A stretch of DNA of 7,491 nucleotides from Actinomycetota bacterium (GCA_018268735.1 JAFDWA010000067.1:1-7491); one strand, 5' to 3'; positions 1 to 6,332 are shown, counted from the stretch's first letter. Program-made: numbers and translations. Notes: generated by a model not told the origin, from the letters alone.

Positions 1-2
1 CG

Positions 3-953
3 GAGCGTCGGATCCTCGATCCTCCCGTTGCTCCGGGCGAGGTCCTGGAGCAGCTTCGGCATCGAACCCAACATCCCGATGGCGCCGCCACCGCCCTTGC
101 GGGTACCACCGGGCTTGGGTGCGAAGTCGCCGGCGCGGGCACCGAGCTGGTCCGCCACGCTGCCGGGCGAGACGAGCGACGCCGCGCCGGACCCGCCACC
201 GGAGCCGAGGCCGGCGCGCTCGTTCACGAGCGTCGTGTTCGTGACCGCCCAGCCGTTGTTGCGATCTCCGATGATCGCATCGACGCCGACCCGGGCGTCG
301 GTGAGGAACACCTCGTTGAACATCGCGTGCCCGGTCATCTCGCGGAGGCCCCGGACCTCCACGCCGGGCTGGTGCATCTCGAACGCGAACCACGTGATCC
401 CCTGGTGCTTGGGCACGTCCGGATCCGTTCGGGCGATGAGCATGCCCATGTCGGCGGTGTGGCCGAGCGAGGTCCAGACCTTCTGGCCGTTCACGACGAA
501 CTCGTCGCCGTCGGGCACCGCCCGCGTCGTCAGCCCGGCGAGGTCCGATCCTGCTCCGGGCTCGCTGAACAGCTGGCACCACGCGTCGACACCGGTCACG
601 ATCCGCCGCACGTAGCGGTCGATCTGCGGCTGCGTGCCGTGCGTGGCGATCGTCGGCGCGGCGAGCAGCAGCCCGAGGCCGCCGGGCGCGCCCAACGCCC
701 CGTGCTCGGCGATGGCGGCCTGCACCCTCACGCTGTCGTTGCGGCTGAGTCCCCTGCCGTAGGCGTTGGCCGGAAGCCCCGGCGCCGCCCAACCCGACAG
801 CCCGAGCCGCTCCCACCACTCCCCCACGGTCAGGTCGGGGTCCCAGTTGTCAGCAAGCCACGATCGGAGCTCGATCAGCAGCTCGTCGTCGACGGCGGAC
901 CCCTGTGGAGGGTCCTCAGCGGTTGCAGCGTCGGTGGACGTGGTGTCGGTCAT
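3..953 (-). CDS. Acyl-CoA dehydrogenase, C-terminus beyond window
   Basis: A flavoenzyme that would oxidise an acyl-CoA thioester to the 2,3-enoyl-CoA, passing electrons to electron-transfer flavoprotein. Only the first 317 codons are in the window; the reading frame is open to the left edge. Seen in the translation: an N-terminal helical part (residues about 20-120), the family signature CQLFSEPGAGSDLAGL (126-141), which contacts substrate and FAD, and the FAD-contact motif GQKVWTS (156-162) in the middle beta domain. The Gly-rich stretch at about 248-295 sits where the C-terminal helical domain begins; I recall similar loops in some mycobacterial FadE proteins. The catalytic glutamate of the C-terminal domain would lie outside the window. 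The ATG at 953 is preceded by GGAG with a 6-base spacer, which supports this start. The gene is divergent from the alcohol dehydrogenase at 1146. The family is certain; the substrate chain or type cannot be told. Confidence 0.93.
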   Translation of the reverse strand, partial: MTDTTSTDAATAEDPPQGSAVDDELLIELRSWLADNWDPDLTVGEWWERLGLSGWAAPGLPANAYGRGLSRNDSVRVQAAIAEHGALGAPGGLGLLLAAPTIATHGTQPQIDRYVRRIVTGVDAWCQLFSEPGAGSDLAGLTTRAVPDGDEFVVNGQKVWTSLGHTADMGMLIARTDPDVPKHQGITWFAFEMHQPGVEVRGLREMTGHAMFNEVFLTDARVGVDAIIGDRNNGWAVTNTTLVNERAGLGSGGGSGAASLVSPGSVADQLGARAGDFAPKPGGTRKGGGGAIGMLGSMPKLLQDLARSNGRIEDPTL

Positions 954-1037
954 GGTCTGCTCCAGGGGTGCGGCCCGTCCGGCTCCTCGACGGGACGGTC
1001 AGCGTCCGCAGAGCATGTCACGGCTGGGACCTCCCTG

Positions 1038-1053
1038 TTGACCGACCGGTCAA
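1038..1053. promoter_or_regulatory. Palindromic operator candidate between divergent genes
   Basis: The sequence TTGACC-GACC-GGTCAA is a perfect inverted repeat with 6-base arms and a 4-base spacer. It also contains the 8-base palindrome GACCGGTC. Its centre (1045.5) is almost exactly midway in the 954-1145 gap between the divergent acyl-CoA dehydrogenase and alcohol dehydrogenase genes. The arms resemble -35 hexamers (TTGACC) on each strand, but I find no good -10 at 16-18 bases from either. A TAGGTT at 1093-1098, with a weak TTCGGG 18 bases upstream, could be the -10 of the plus-strand gene. Palindromes of this size and content are typical of TetR-family operators in actinobacterial lipid catabolism. 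Binding by such a regulator is inference; no regulator gene is in the window. Confidence 0.5.
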
Positions 1054-1145
1054 GTTCACGCCGTGCGGTTCGGGGCGACCACGGCATGCCGGTAGGTTCC
1101 GGTCGTCCACCATCCCGACCGGGACTCGAACCAGGGAGCCGACGC

Positions 1146-2258
1146 ATGGAGACCAGAGCCGCCATCCTGTGGGAGCAGAACGCCCCGTGGAGCGTCGAGA
1201 CCATCACGCTCGATCCGCCGAAGGCCGGGGAGGTCCTCGTCGAGATGGTCGCCTCGGGGATGTGCCACTCCGACGACCACGCCCGGACCGGCGACCTCCC
1301 CGCGATCCAGCCGTTGATCGGGGGCCACGAGGGCGCCGGCGTGGTGATGGAGGTCGGAGCAGGGGTCACGAAGGTGGCCCCGGGCGACCACGTGGTGTTC
1401 AGCTTCGTGCCGGCCTGCGGACACTGCCCCAGCTGCGCCGACGGTCACTCCAACCTCTGCGACAACGGCGCCGCGCTCCTCGTCGGAGCGCAGCTCGACG
1501 GCACCACCCGCCACCACGCCTCGGACGGGACCGACCTGTGGACGATGGTGTGCCTCGGCACGTTCGGCGAGCACACCGTCGTGAACGAGATGAGCTGCGT
1601 CAAGATCGACGACGACATCCCACTGGAGCTCGCGTGCCTCGTCGGCTGCGGCGTGACCACCGGCTGGGGATCGTCGGTGTACGCAGCCGAGGTCCGGCCC
1701 GGTGACAACGTCGCCGTCATCGGCGTGGGCGGCATCGGCGCAGCAGCGGTGCAGGGCGCCCGCATCGCCGGCGCCCGCAACATCGTGGCGATCGACCCCG
1801 TCGAGCTCAAGCGGGAGCACGCGCTGAGCTTCGGCGCCACGCACACGGCGCCCAGCATCGGTGCGGCCCACGAGCTCATCCAGGAGATCACCTGGGGTCG
1901 CGGCTGCGACAAGGTCATCTGCGCTGTCGGCGTCGGCCACGGCGCCCAGATCGGCCCGATCATGTCGCTGTGCGCGAAGCGCGGACGGGTGGTGGTCACG
2001 AACATCCACCCTGCGGACGAGTCCAGCATCGACATCTCGCTCTGCGACCTGACGCTGATGGAGAAGCAGCTCGTCGGGACGATCTTCGGCTCGGCCAACC
2101 CCCACTCCGACATCCCCCGCCTCATGCACCTGTACCGATCCGGACAGCTCGACCTGGCCGGGATGGTGACCCGCGAGTACCCGCTCGAGGAGATCAACCA
2201 GGGCTTCGCCGACATGCTGGAGGGCCGCAACATCCGGGGCGTGCTCCGCTACCGCTGA
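1146..2258 (+). CDS. Zinc alcohol dehydrogenase, NDMA/mycofactocin-associated type
   Basis: A medium-chain zinc alcohol dehydrogenase (370 residues) that would oxidise an alcohol to an aldehyde or ketone. Catalytic zinc ligands are Cys40 (GMCHSD), His61 (GGHEGAG) and Cys168 (LVGCGVTTG). The structural-zinc lobe has Cys91, Cys94, Cys97 and Cys105 (CGHCPSC then NLC). The Rossmann fold has GVGGIG at 193-198, with Asp217 (VAIDP) at the end of the second strand, which favours NAD(H) over NADP(H). Overall it resembles the Rxyl_3153-type, NDMA-dependent dehydrogenases and mycobacterial AdhB/AdhD. Those hold their nicotinamide cofactor tightly and depend on mycofactocin for re-oxidation; this assignment is from family recall. 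An open frame continues upstream to 327, but the ATG at 1146 is preceded by AGGGAG with a 7-base spacer, and homology begins there. The next gene starts 33 bases after the stop, so co-transcription is possible. Confidence 0.93.
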   Translation: METRAAILWEQNAPWSVETITLDPPKAGEVLVEMVASGMCHSDDHARTGDLPAIQPLIGGHEGAGVVMEVGAGVTKVAPGDHVVFSFVPACGHCPSCADGHSNLCDNGAALLVGAQLDGTTRHHASDGTDLWTMVCLGTFGEHTVVNEMSCVKIDDDIPLELACLVGCGVTTGWGSSVYAAEVRPGDNVAVIGVGGIGAAAVQGARIAGARNIVAIDPVELKREHALSFGATHTAPSIGAAHELIQEITWGRGCDKVICAVGVGHGAQIGPIMSLCAKRGRVVVTNIHPADESSIDISLCDLTLMEKQLVGTIFGSANPHSDIPRLMHLYRSGQLDLAGMVTREYPLEEINQGFADMLEGRNIRGVLRYR

Positions 2259-2291
2259 GCGGGCCGGAGCACGAAGCGATCCTGCACGTCC

Positions 2292-3560
2292 GTGGCTCGA
2301 GGCGATCACACCGGCCGACGAGGTGCTCGTCGATCCACCGGTTCACGTCGGCGACGGCTCGCTGAGCTCCTCGGCTCCGACGGTCGGTCGGTCGGCCAGA
2401 CCCTCGGTGCGCTCGGGCTGAACTCGGTGACGAGCTTCGTCGCCGGGGTGATGCTCGTCGCGCTGGTCCCGACCTTCCGTCGAATCCCGGGCCTGCTGGT
2501 GCTCACGACGCCGGCGATCGGTCTGTCGGGCAACGTGTTCACGACGCTCGGCAACCGGCTGAGCACCTCCATCCACCTCGGCACCTTCCGGCCCGGGCTG
2601 AGGGTGCACGGGGTCATGGGCGGCAACCTGCTGGCGTCGAGCACCCTCATCGTGACCATGTCGATCCTGCTCGCCGTCGGTGCCCGCCTGCTCGCCGCCG
2701 TCACCAACGTCGAGACCATCGCTCTGCCGCGTCTCATCGCGATCGCGGTCGTCGGCGGACTGATCGGCGCCGTGCCCAACGCGCTGCTGACGTTGGTCAT
2801 GGCGCTGGGCGCTGCCCGGTGGGGATGGGATCTCGACAGCCTCGTCGCTCCGGTGGTCAGCACGTTCTGCGACGTGTTGACCATCCCTGCCCTTTGGATC
2901 ACCGCCGTCGTGCTCGAGGGCCTCGGCATCGGCGACGTCGTGGGGATCGTCGTCGTCGCTGCGGGCGTGGTCCTCCTGGTCGCCTCCCTTCGACGGGCGG
3001 GGCCCGATGTGGGTCGGATCGTCTCGGAGTCCGTGCCGATCCTCCTCGTCGCGCTGCTCCTCGACACGCTCGGCGGGCTCGTCCTCCAGGGCCGGCTGAA
3101 CGCGCTGGCGGCGCTGCCGGCCGTCTTCGTCCTCGTCCCGGCGTTCGTGTCGAGCGCCGGTGCACTCGGCGGCATCCTGTGCGGTCGAACCGCGTCCGCG
3201 TTGCACCTCGGCAACCTCGAACCCAGCGCCTGGCCCAGTCGAGGTGCCCGCGACGACGTGCGCTTCCTCGTGCTGCTCGCGGCCCCCGTGTTCCTCGTCA
3301 ACGGCCTCGGAGCGGTGGCCTTCACGCCGTTGTCCGGTTCGAGCACCGATCCCGGATGGATGTGGACCGTCGCCGTGTCGCTCTTGGCCGGGGCGGTCAC
3401 CATGGTCGCCGTCGTGGCGTTGAGCTGGTGGTCGACGATCGGCGCCTGGCGCATCGACGTCGACCCGGACTCGGCAGGCGTCCCGATCATGAGCGCCGCG
3501 ATCGACGTGATCGGGGCCGCCACGATCGTCACCGTCACCGCCGCGCTCAACCTCCACTGA
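2292..3560 (+). CDS. Two-domain MgtE/SLC41-like divalent cation transporter
   Basis: A 422-residue integral membrane protein with about ten hydrophobic segments. It consists of two MgtE membrane-domain halves in tandem, as in SLC41 carriers, without the cytosolic N-domain and CBS domains of canonical MgtE. Half 1 (about 40-235) has the pore-type motif PAIGLSGN...NRLSTSIHLG (74-97) and DLDS...STFCD ending at Asp194, equivalent to the magnesium-binding helix of MgtE. Half 2 (about 245-422) repeats this as PAFVSSAGALGG...GRTASALHLG (283-307) and DPDS...SAAID ending at Asp405. The conserved Gly-Asn pair of half 1 is not kept in half 2. The likely role is uptake or export of Mg2+ or a similar ion at the cytoplasmic membrane. 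The GTG at 2292 is the only start codon between the upstream in-frame stop and the first helix. It has no strong ribosome-binding site and yields an Arg-rich 35-residue leader, so the start is less sure than the family. Confidence 0.8.
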   Translation: MARGDHTGRRGARRSTGSRRRRLAELLGSDGRSVGQTLGALGLNSVTSFVAGVMLVALVPTFRRIPGLLVLTTPAIGLSGNVFTTLGNRLSTSIHLGTFRPGLRVHGVMGGNLLASSTLIVTMSILLAVGARLLAAVTNVETIALPRLIAIAVVGGLIGAVPNALLTLVMALGAARWGWDLDSLVAPVVSTFCDVLTIPALWITAVVLEGLGIGDVVGIVVVAAGVVLLVASLRRAGPDVGRIVSESVPILLVALLLDTLGGLVLQGRLNALAALPAVFVLVPAFVSSAGALGGILCGRTASALHLGNLEPSAWPSRGARDDVRFLVLLAAPVFLVNGLGAVAFTPLSGSSTDPGWMWTVAVSLLAGAVTMVAVVALSWWSTIGAWRIDVDPDSAGVPIMSAAIDVIGAATIVTVTAALNLH

Positions 3561-3594
3561 CTGCGAGGATCACTCCGGCGGTCTCCGGACGCAG
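3561..3594. terminator. Weak hairpin between convergent genes
   Basis: The 47-base gap between the convergent transporter and dnaB genes contains CTGCG (3561-3565) paired with CGCAG (3590-3594), and TCCGG (3574-3578) paired with CCGGA (3585-3589). This gives a 10-bp stem interrupted by an 8-base one-sided bulge. There is no T-run on either strand. It could help end transcription from both sides, but the signal is modest. Confidence 0.25.
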
Positions 3595-3607
3595 GGGGAC
3601 GGGCTGC

Positions 3608-6034
3608 TCAGTCGGTCCGCGCCGCGTTCGCGAACAAGGTGCAGTAGTCGAGGAACACCAGCCGGGCGATCCCCGTGCGGCCCGCCCGGTGCTTCGCGAC
3701 GATCACCTCGGCCATGTCCTTGTCCGTCGTGTCGGGGTGGTACACCTCGTCGCGGTACAGGAACATCACCACGTCGGCGTCCTGCTCGATCGAGTTGTGC
3801 GCGATCACGCCGTCGGCGACGAAGTTGTGGGTGCCGACCACGGTCGCATCGAACACGGCCTGCTCACCGATCGACTCGATCCGCACCACCTCGTCCCAGA
3901 ACACGTCCGAGGAGGCGATCGCGGCGAGCTCCTTGCTGTCGGTCGCCTCGGCGATCCGAGCGAGGCGCTCGCGGCTGGTGGCCCGCGGCCTCGACGCCGT
4001 CCCCAGCAGGTAGCCGCCGCAGTACGACTCATCGAGCGCTGCGGCCAGATCACGTTGGCTCATGTCCATGCGGGCGAGCTCCGCGACCACGACGTCACGG
4101 ACCTCGCACGGGACGGTGTCCACGTTCGGGTTCGCCGTCACGCGGTCGAGCGCGACGAGCGCGTCGGACACCGCAGCGCCTCGCTCACCGGCGATGCCGA
4201 TGTCGCTCAGGAAGCGTCGTTGCTGCTCGACGCCGTGGATCCACACGCGCCATCGCGGGCGGTTGGCCCCGACGTCGGTGATCCTCGACAGGATGCCGAA
4301 GCGCCCGAGCAGTCGCTGCACGTCGTCGACGAGGCGACGTGAGCTGCTCGTCGCCATGAGGCGGACGAGCGAGCGCCCACGGAGCTCTCCGAGCCCGAGG
4401 AACCCGATCCGACCGAACAGCTCCGACAGGAACGCCGCGACGAACGCGTCCGATCCCCCGTCGACCTCGACCGGCACCGCACGCTGGTGCACCGCGAGCT
4501 CGGCGTGGTGCGCCGCGTCCTCCACCGCGAGCGGGGCGATGCGCTCGGGTGGACCGAACCGGCGTGGCACCGCGATGCGGCTCCCGGCTTCGAGCTCGTC
4601 GAGGCGCCGCCACCCCACGACGGTGCGGAACGGGTGGTTCGCTGTGGCCTCGACGGTTCGGCCGGATGCGAGCTCCATCCGGTAGGTGGGCTTGGTCCCG
4701 CTCGGAAAGGCGTGGGTCAGCGTCGCCGGCACCATCCGCCAGTCCTCGCCGAGGCTCCACACCGGCACATCGCGCTCGCCGGTCTCGACGAGCTCGCCGA
4801 GCGTCACCTCCCGGTTGTCGTCCGCTCGCAGCAGGCGCGTGCCCGCGGTGAGGCACCCGGACTCGCGCAGGTCCGCGAGCATCGGGCGCTTGTCGGCTCG
4901 GAGCTCGAGCTGGCGGGACAGCTGCGACAACGCCATGACCGGACAGCCGAGCTCGCGCGCGAGCACCTTGAGGCCCCTGCTGATCTCCGCGACCTCGACC
5001 TGGCGGCTCTCGGCGGAGTTCCGACCCTGCATCAGCTGCAGGTAGTCGACGACGATCAGACCGAGCTTGGTGTCGAGGCGGTCCTGCAGCCGCCGAGCCT
5101 TCGAGCGGATCTCCATCAGGGTGAGCGCCGGGTTGTCGTCGATCCAGAGCTTGCCCTCGCCCAGTCGCCCCATCGCCTTGGTGATCTTCGACCAGTCCGC
5201 GTCCGTGAGCCGCCCCGTGCGGATCTTGCCGGAGTCGACGCGCGCTTCCGCAGCGATGAGACGCTGGGTCAGCTCGAGGTGGCCCATCTCCAACGAGAAG
5301 AACAGCACCGGCAGCTGCTCCCGGACCGCTGCGTGCGCCGCGATGCCGAGAGCGAAGGCCGTCTTGCCCATCGCCGGCCTCGCACCGACGACGAGCAGGG
5401 CGCCGGGTTGCAGGCCGGCGAGCATGTGGTCGAGGTCGGTGTAGCCCGACGGCGTCCCTGTGATGGCATCGCCGCGCTCGTAGAGCATCTCGAGCTGCTC
5501 GAGGCTCCGGTCGAGCAGGGGTGACAGCTCCGAGAGCGTGTCCGCCGTGCGGCGCTGCGCGACGCCGAACACGAGGCTCTCCGCGGTGTCGATGGTCTTC
5601 TCGATGTCGTCGAGCGGCTGGTAGCCGAGCTCGGCCACCTCGTTCGCCGTGAAGATCAGCCGACGGAGCAGCGCCTTCTCCTCGACGATGCGGGCGTAGT
5701 GCTCTGCGTTGGTGATCGCCGGGGTTCGTGCCTGCAGCGACACGAGCGTGGCGGGCCCGCCGATCGCCTCGAGGACACCCGCGGTGTCGAGCTCATCGGC
5801 CACGGTGACCGGATCGACCCCCTGGCCCGCACCGTAGAGGGCCTGGATCGCCGCGAAGACGTGTCGATGCGCCGGCTTGTAGAAGTCGTCCTCGCTGACG
5901 ATGTCCGCCACGGCGGAGATCGCCTGCTCGGACAGGAGCATGGCACCGAGGAGCGACTGCTCGGCGTCGATGCTGTGGGGTGGGATCCGGGCGCGCACCA
6001 GCGGATCATCGGAGCTCTGGAGCACGTCGGACAT
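3608..6034 (-). CDS. dnaB: Replicative DNA helicase DnaB with an in-frame intein
   Basis: The ring helicase that unwinds DNA ahead of the replication fork. The precursor is 808 residues. The N-terminal primase-interaction domain covers about 17-115 (IPPHSIDAEQSLLGAMLL at its start), followed by a linker and the RecA-like ATPase. Walker A is GARPAMGKT (217-225), Walker B is LIVVDYLQL with Asp330, and the DNA-loop/H4 region is ALSQLSRQLE with Gln371. The ATPase domain is split after RESG (390-393) by a 354-residue intein and resumes at SIEQDAD (748-754). KHRAGRTG (781-788), in the last 61 residues, carries the presumed arginine finger Arg783. Removing the intein leaves 454 residues, normal for DnaB. 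The ATG at 6034 has GAGG about 10 bases upstream. It lies 298 bases downstream of rplI, the usual actinobacterial neighbour, and that gap is highly structured, so dnaB may have its own promoter or be regulated by attenuation. It is convergent with the transporter gene. Confidence 0.97.
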   Translation of the reverse strand: MSDVLQSSDDPLVRARIPPHSIDAEQSLLGAMLLSEQAISAVADIVSEDDFYKPAHRHVFAAIQALYGAGQGVDPVTVADELDTAGVLEAIGGPATLVSLQARTPAITNAEHYARIVEEKALLRRLIFTANEVAELGYQPLDDIEKTIDTAESLVFGVAQRRTADTLSELSPLLDRSLEQLEMLYERGDAITGTPSGYTDLDHMLAGLQPGALLVVGARPAMGKTAFALGIAAHAAVREQLPVLFFSLEMGHLELTQRLIAAEARVDSGKIRTGRLTDADWSKITKAMGRLGEGKLWIDDNPALTLMEIRSKARRLQDRLDTKLGLIVVDYLQLMQGRNSAESRQVEVAEISRGLKVLARELGCPVMALSQLSRQLELRADKRPMLADLRESGCLTAGTRLLRADDNREVTLGELVETGERDVPVWSLGEDWRMVPATLTHAFPSGTKPTYRMELASGRTVEATANHPFRTVVGWRRLDELEAGSRIAVPRRFGPPERIAPLAVEDAAHHAELAVHQRAVPVEVDGGSDAFVAAFLSELFGRIGFLGLGELRGRSLVRLMATSSSRRLVDDVQRLLGRFGILSRITDVGANRPRWRVWIHGVEQQRRFLSDIGIAGERGAAVSDALVALDRVTANPNVDTVPCEVRDVVVAELARMDMSQRDLAAALDESYCGGYLLGTASRPRATSRERLARIAEATDSKELAAIASSDVFWDEVVRIESIGEQAVFDATVVGTHNFVADGVIAHNSIEQDADVVMFLYRDEVYHPDTTDKDMAEVIVAKHRAGRTGIARLVFLDYCTLFANAARTD
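3794..4855 (-). mobile_element. DnaB intein, splicing-competent, degenerate endonuclease
   Basis: This is the protein intron inside dnaB, 354 residues (precursor 394-747). Splicing elements seen: Cys1 (CLTAGTRL), block B TANH with Thr71 and His74 (intein numbering), block F VFDATVVGTHNFVADG (334-349), the terminal pair His353-Asn354, and Ser as the first downstream extein residue. This is a complete class 1 set. The site, RESG/SIEQDAD, is the one I recall for the Synechocystis and Rhodothermus DnaB inteins. Between blocks B and F lie about 255 residues. They retain pieces of a homing-endonuclease-type region: an ATSSSRRLVDDVQRLLGRFGI segment split by position (168-188), NPNVDTVP (242-249) and a helix-turn-helix-like part (262-308). 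The acidic LAGLIDADG motifs are not recognisable; the nearest match, FLSELFGRIGFL (142-153), has no Asp-Gly. Homing activity is therefore probably lost while splicing is kept. Confidence 0.92.
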
Positions 6035-6047
6035 CGACGGTCATCCT

Positions 6048-6111
6048 CGGGGATCGACCCTGTGGGCATCCAGAGGACGATCGGGTTGATTCCGGGGATC
6101 CAGCTGTGGAC
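6048..6111. repeat. Short direct repeat upstream of dnaB
   Basis: Two related units lie 45 bases apart: CGGGGATCGACCCTGTGGGC (6048-6067) and CGGGGATCCAGCTGTGGAC (6093-6111). They share the 8-base core CGGGGATC followed by CTGTGG. They occupy the last part of the dnaB leader on the minus strand, and the second merges into the long hairpin. They might be protein-binding sites, but the spacing and identity are also compatible with chance in GC-rich sequence. Confidence 0.35.
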
Positions 6112-6152
6112 GAGCGGTGGAGGACGGTGCCGTCGTCCACCGCTGTCCACAG
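6104..6152 (-). promoter_or_regulatory. Long hairpin with DnaA-box-like ends in the dnaB leader
   Basis: This is a near-perfect inverted repeat between rplI and dnaB. From the outside in on the plus strand: CTGTGGAC (6104-6111) pairs with GTCCACAG (6145-6152); G6112 is bulged; AGCGGTGGA (6113-6121) pairs with TCCACCGCT (6136-6144); G6122 is opposed by G6135; GACGG (6123-6127) faces CCGTC (6130-6134), leaving almost no loop. That is about 22 paired bases per arm. The outer ends contain TGTGGACGA (6105-6113) and CTGTCCACA (6143-6151). Each is one base away from the actinobacterial DnaA box TTGTCCACA or its complement. In dnaB mRNA it would be a leader hairpin ending about 70 bases before the start codon. 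As DNA it would be paired inverted DnaA sites. No T-run follows it, so it is not a standard intrinsic terminator. The structure is seen; the role is inference. Confidence 0.6.
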
Positions 6153-6247
6153 GTCCGCAGAGGGCGCCGCGCGTCGGTCATGGATCGGACCCTAACGAGG
6201 CCCTCCGACAGCGGCCCTCCTGTCCGGGTCGAGCCAGGCTCGTCGCC

Positions 6248-6280
6248 AGCGGTCGCCGGAGTGACGTGCCAGCGACCGCT
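6248..6280 (-). terminator. Hairpin 53 bases after rplI, possible terminator
   Basis: AGCGGTCGCCGG (6248-6259) faces CCAGCGACCGCT (6269-6280) across a 9-base loop. The stem is 12 bp with a single mismatch, which on the minus-strand transcript is a G-U wobble. It starts 53 bases past the rplI stop codon, a position suiting a terminator or attenuator of the ssb-rpsR-rplI transcript. No U-tract follows, so it would have to work as a tract-less actinobacterial hairpin or merely as an mRNA 3' stabiliser. Confidence 0.4.
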
Positions 6281-6332
6281 CCGCTGGGCCGCACGGGGTG
6301 CAGCAGGCCCGCACCCGGAACGCTCAGCGGGT

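Larger units (their letters stand above)
6035..6332. other. 298-base gap between rplI and dnaB
   Basis: I find no supportable gene here. Open frames across it are continuations in the shadow of neighbours. From the rplI side it contains a 12-bp hairpin (6248-6280), a plain stretch with a TAGGGT on the minus strand (6189-6194) that lacks a matching -35, a long hairpin with DnaA-box-like ends (6104-6152), and a direct repeat reaching the dnaB start. It would hold any dnaB-specific promoter and leader. Confidence 0.6.

Noticed and set aside
1060..1085. GCCGTG / CACGGC inverted repeat upstream of the alcohol dehydrogenase
   Set aside because: Six-base GC-rich arms 14 bases apart are expected by chance in this composition.
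327..1145. Upstream extension of the alcohol dehydrogenase frame, giving a 643-residue protein
   Set aside because: The extension runs antisense through the acyl-CoA dehydrogenase, has no family resemblance, and a good ribosome-binding site precedes the ATG at 1146 where the homology begins.
1056..2309. Long open frame on the minus strand opposite the alcohol dehydrogenase
   Set aside because: Composition (Val, His, Asp, Arg rich) is typical of an antisense shadow in GC-rich DNA; no motif is recognisable and the plus-strand gene is certain.
2306..3557. Two long minus-strand open frames opposite the membrane transporter
   Set aside because: Both are low-complexity shadows of the clear two-domain membrane protein on the plus strand.
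4185..4856. Separate 223-residue minus-strand frame within the intein, considered as a free-standing endonuclease gene
   Set aside because: It is an Arg/Ala/Gly-rich out-of-frame shadow of the intein codons with no endonuclease motif.
2819..5524. Long plus-strand open frames across the transporter and dnaB (2819-4342 and 4487-5524)
   Set aside because: They cross gene boundaries, are Arg/Pro/His-rich and show no domain; the minus-strand DnaB frame is unambiguous.
6189..6194. TAGGGT on the minus strand as a -10 element for dnaB
   Set aside because: There is no -35-like hexamer at 16-18 bases upstream (GGGCCG is found there), so a promoter call is not supported.
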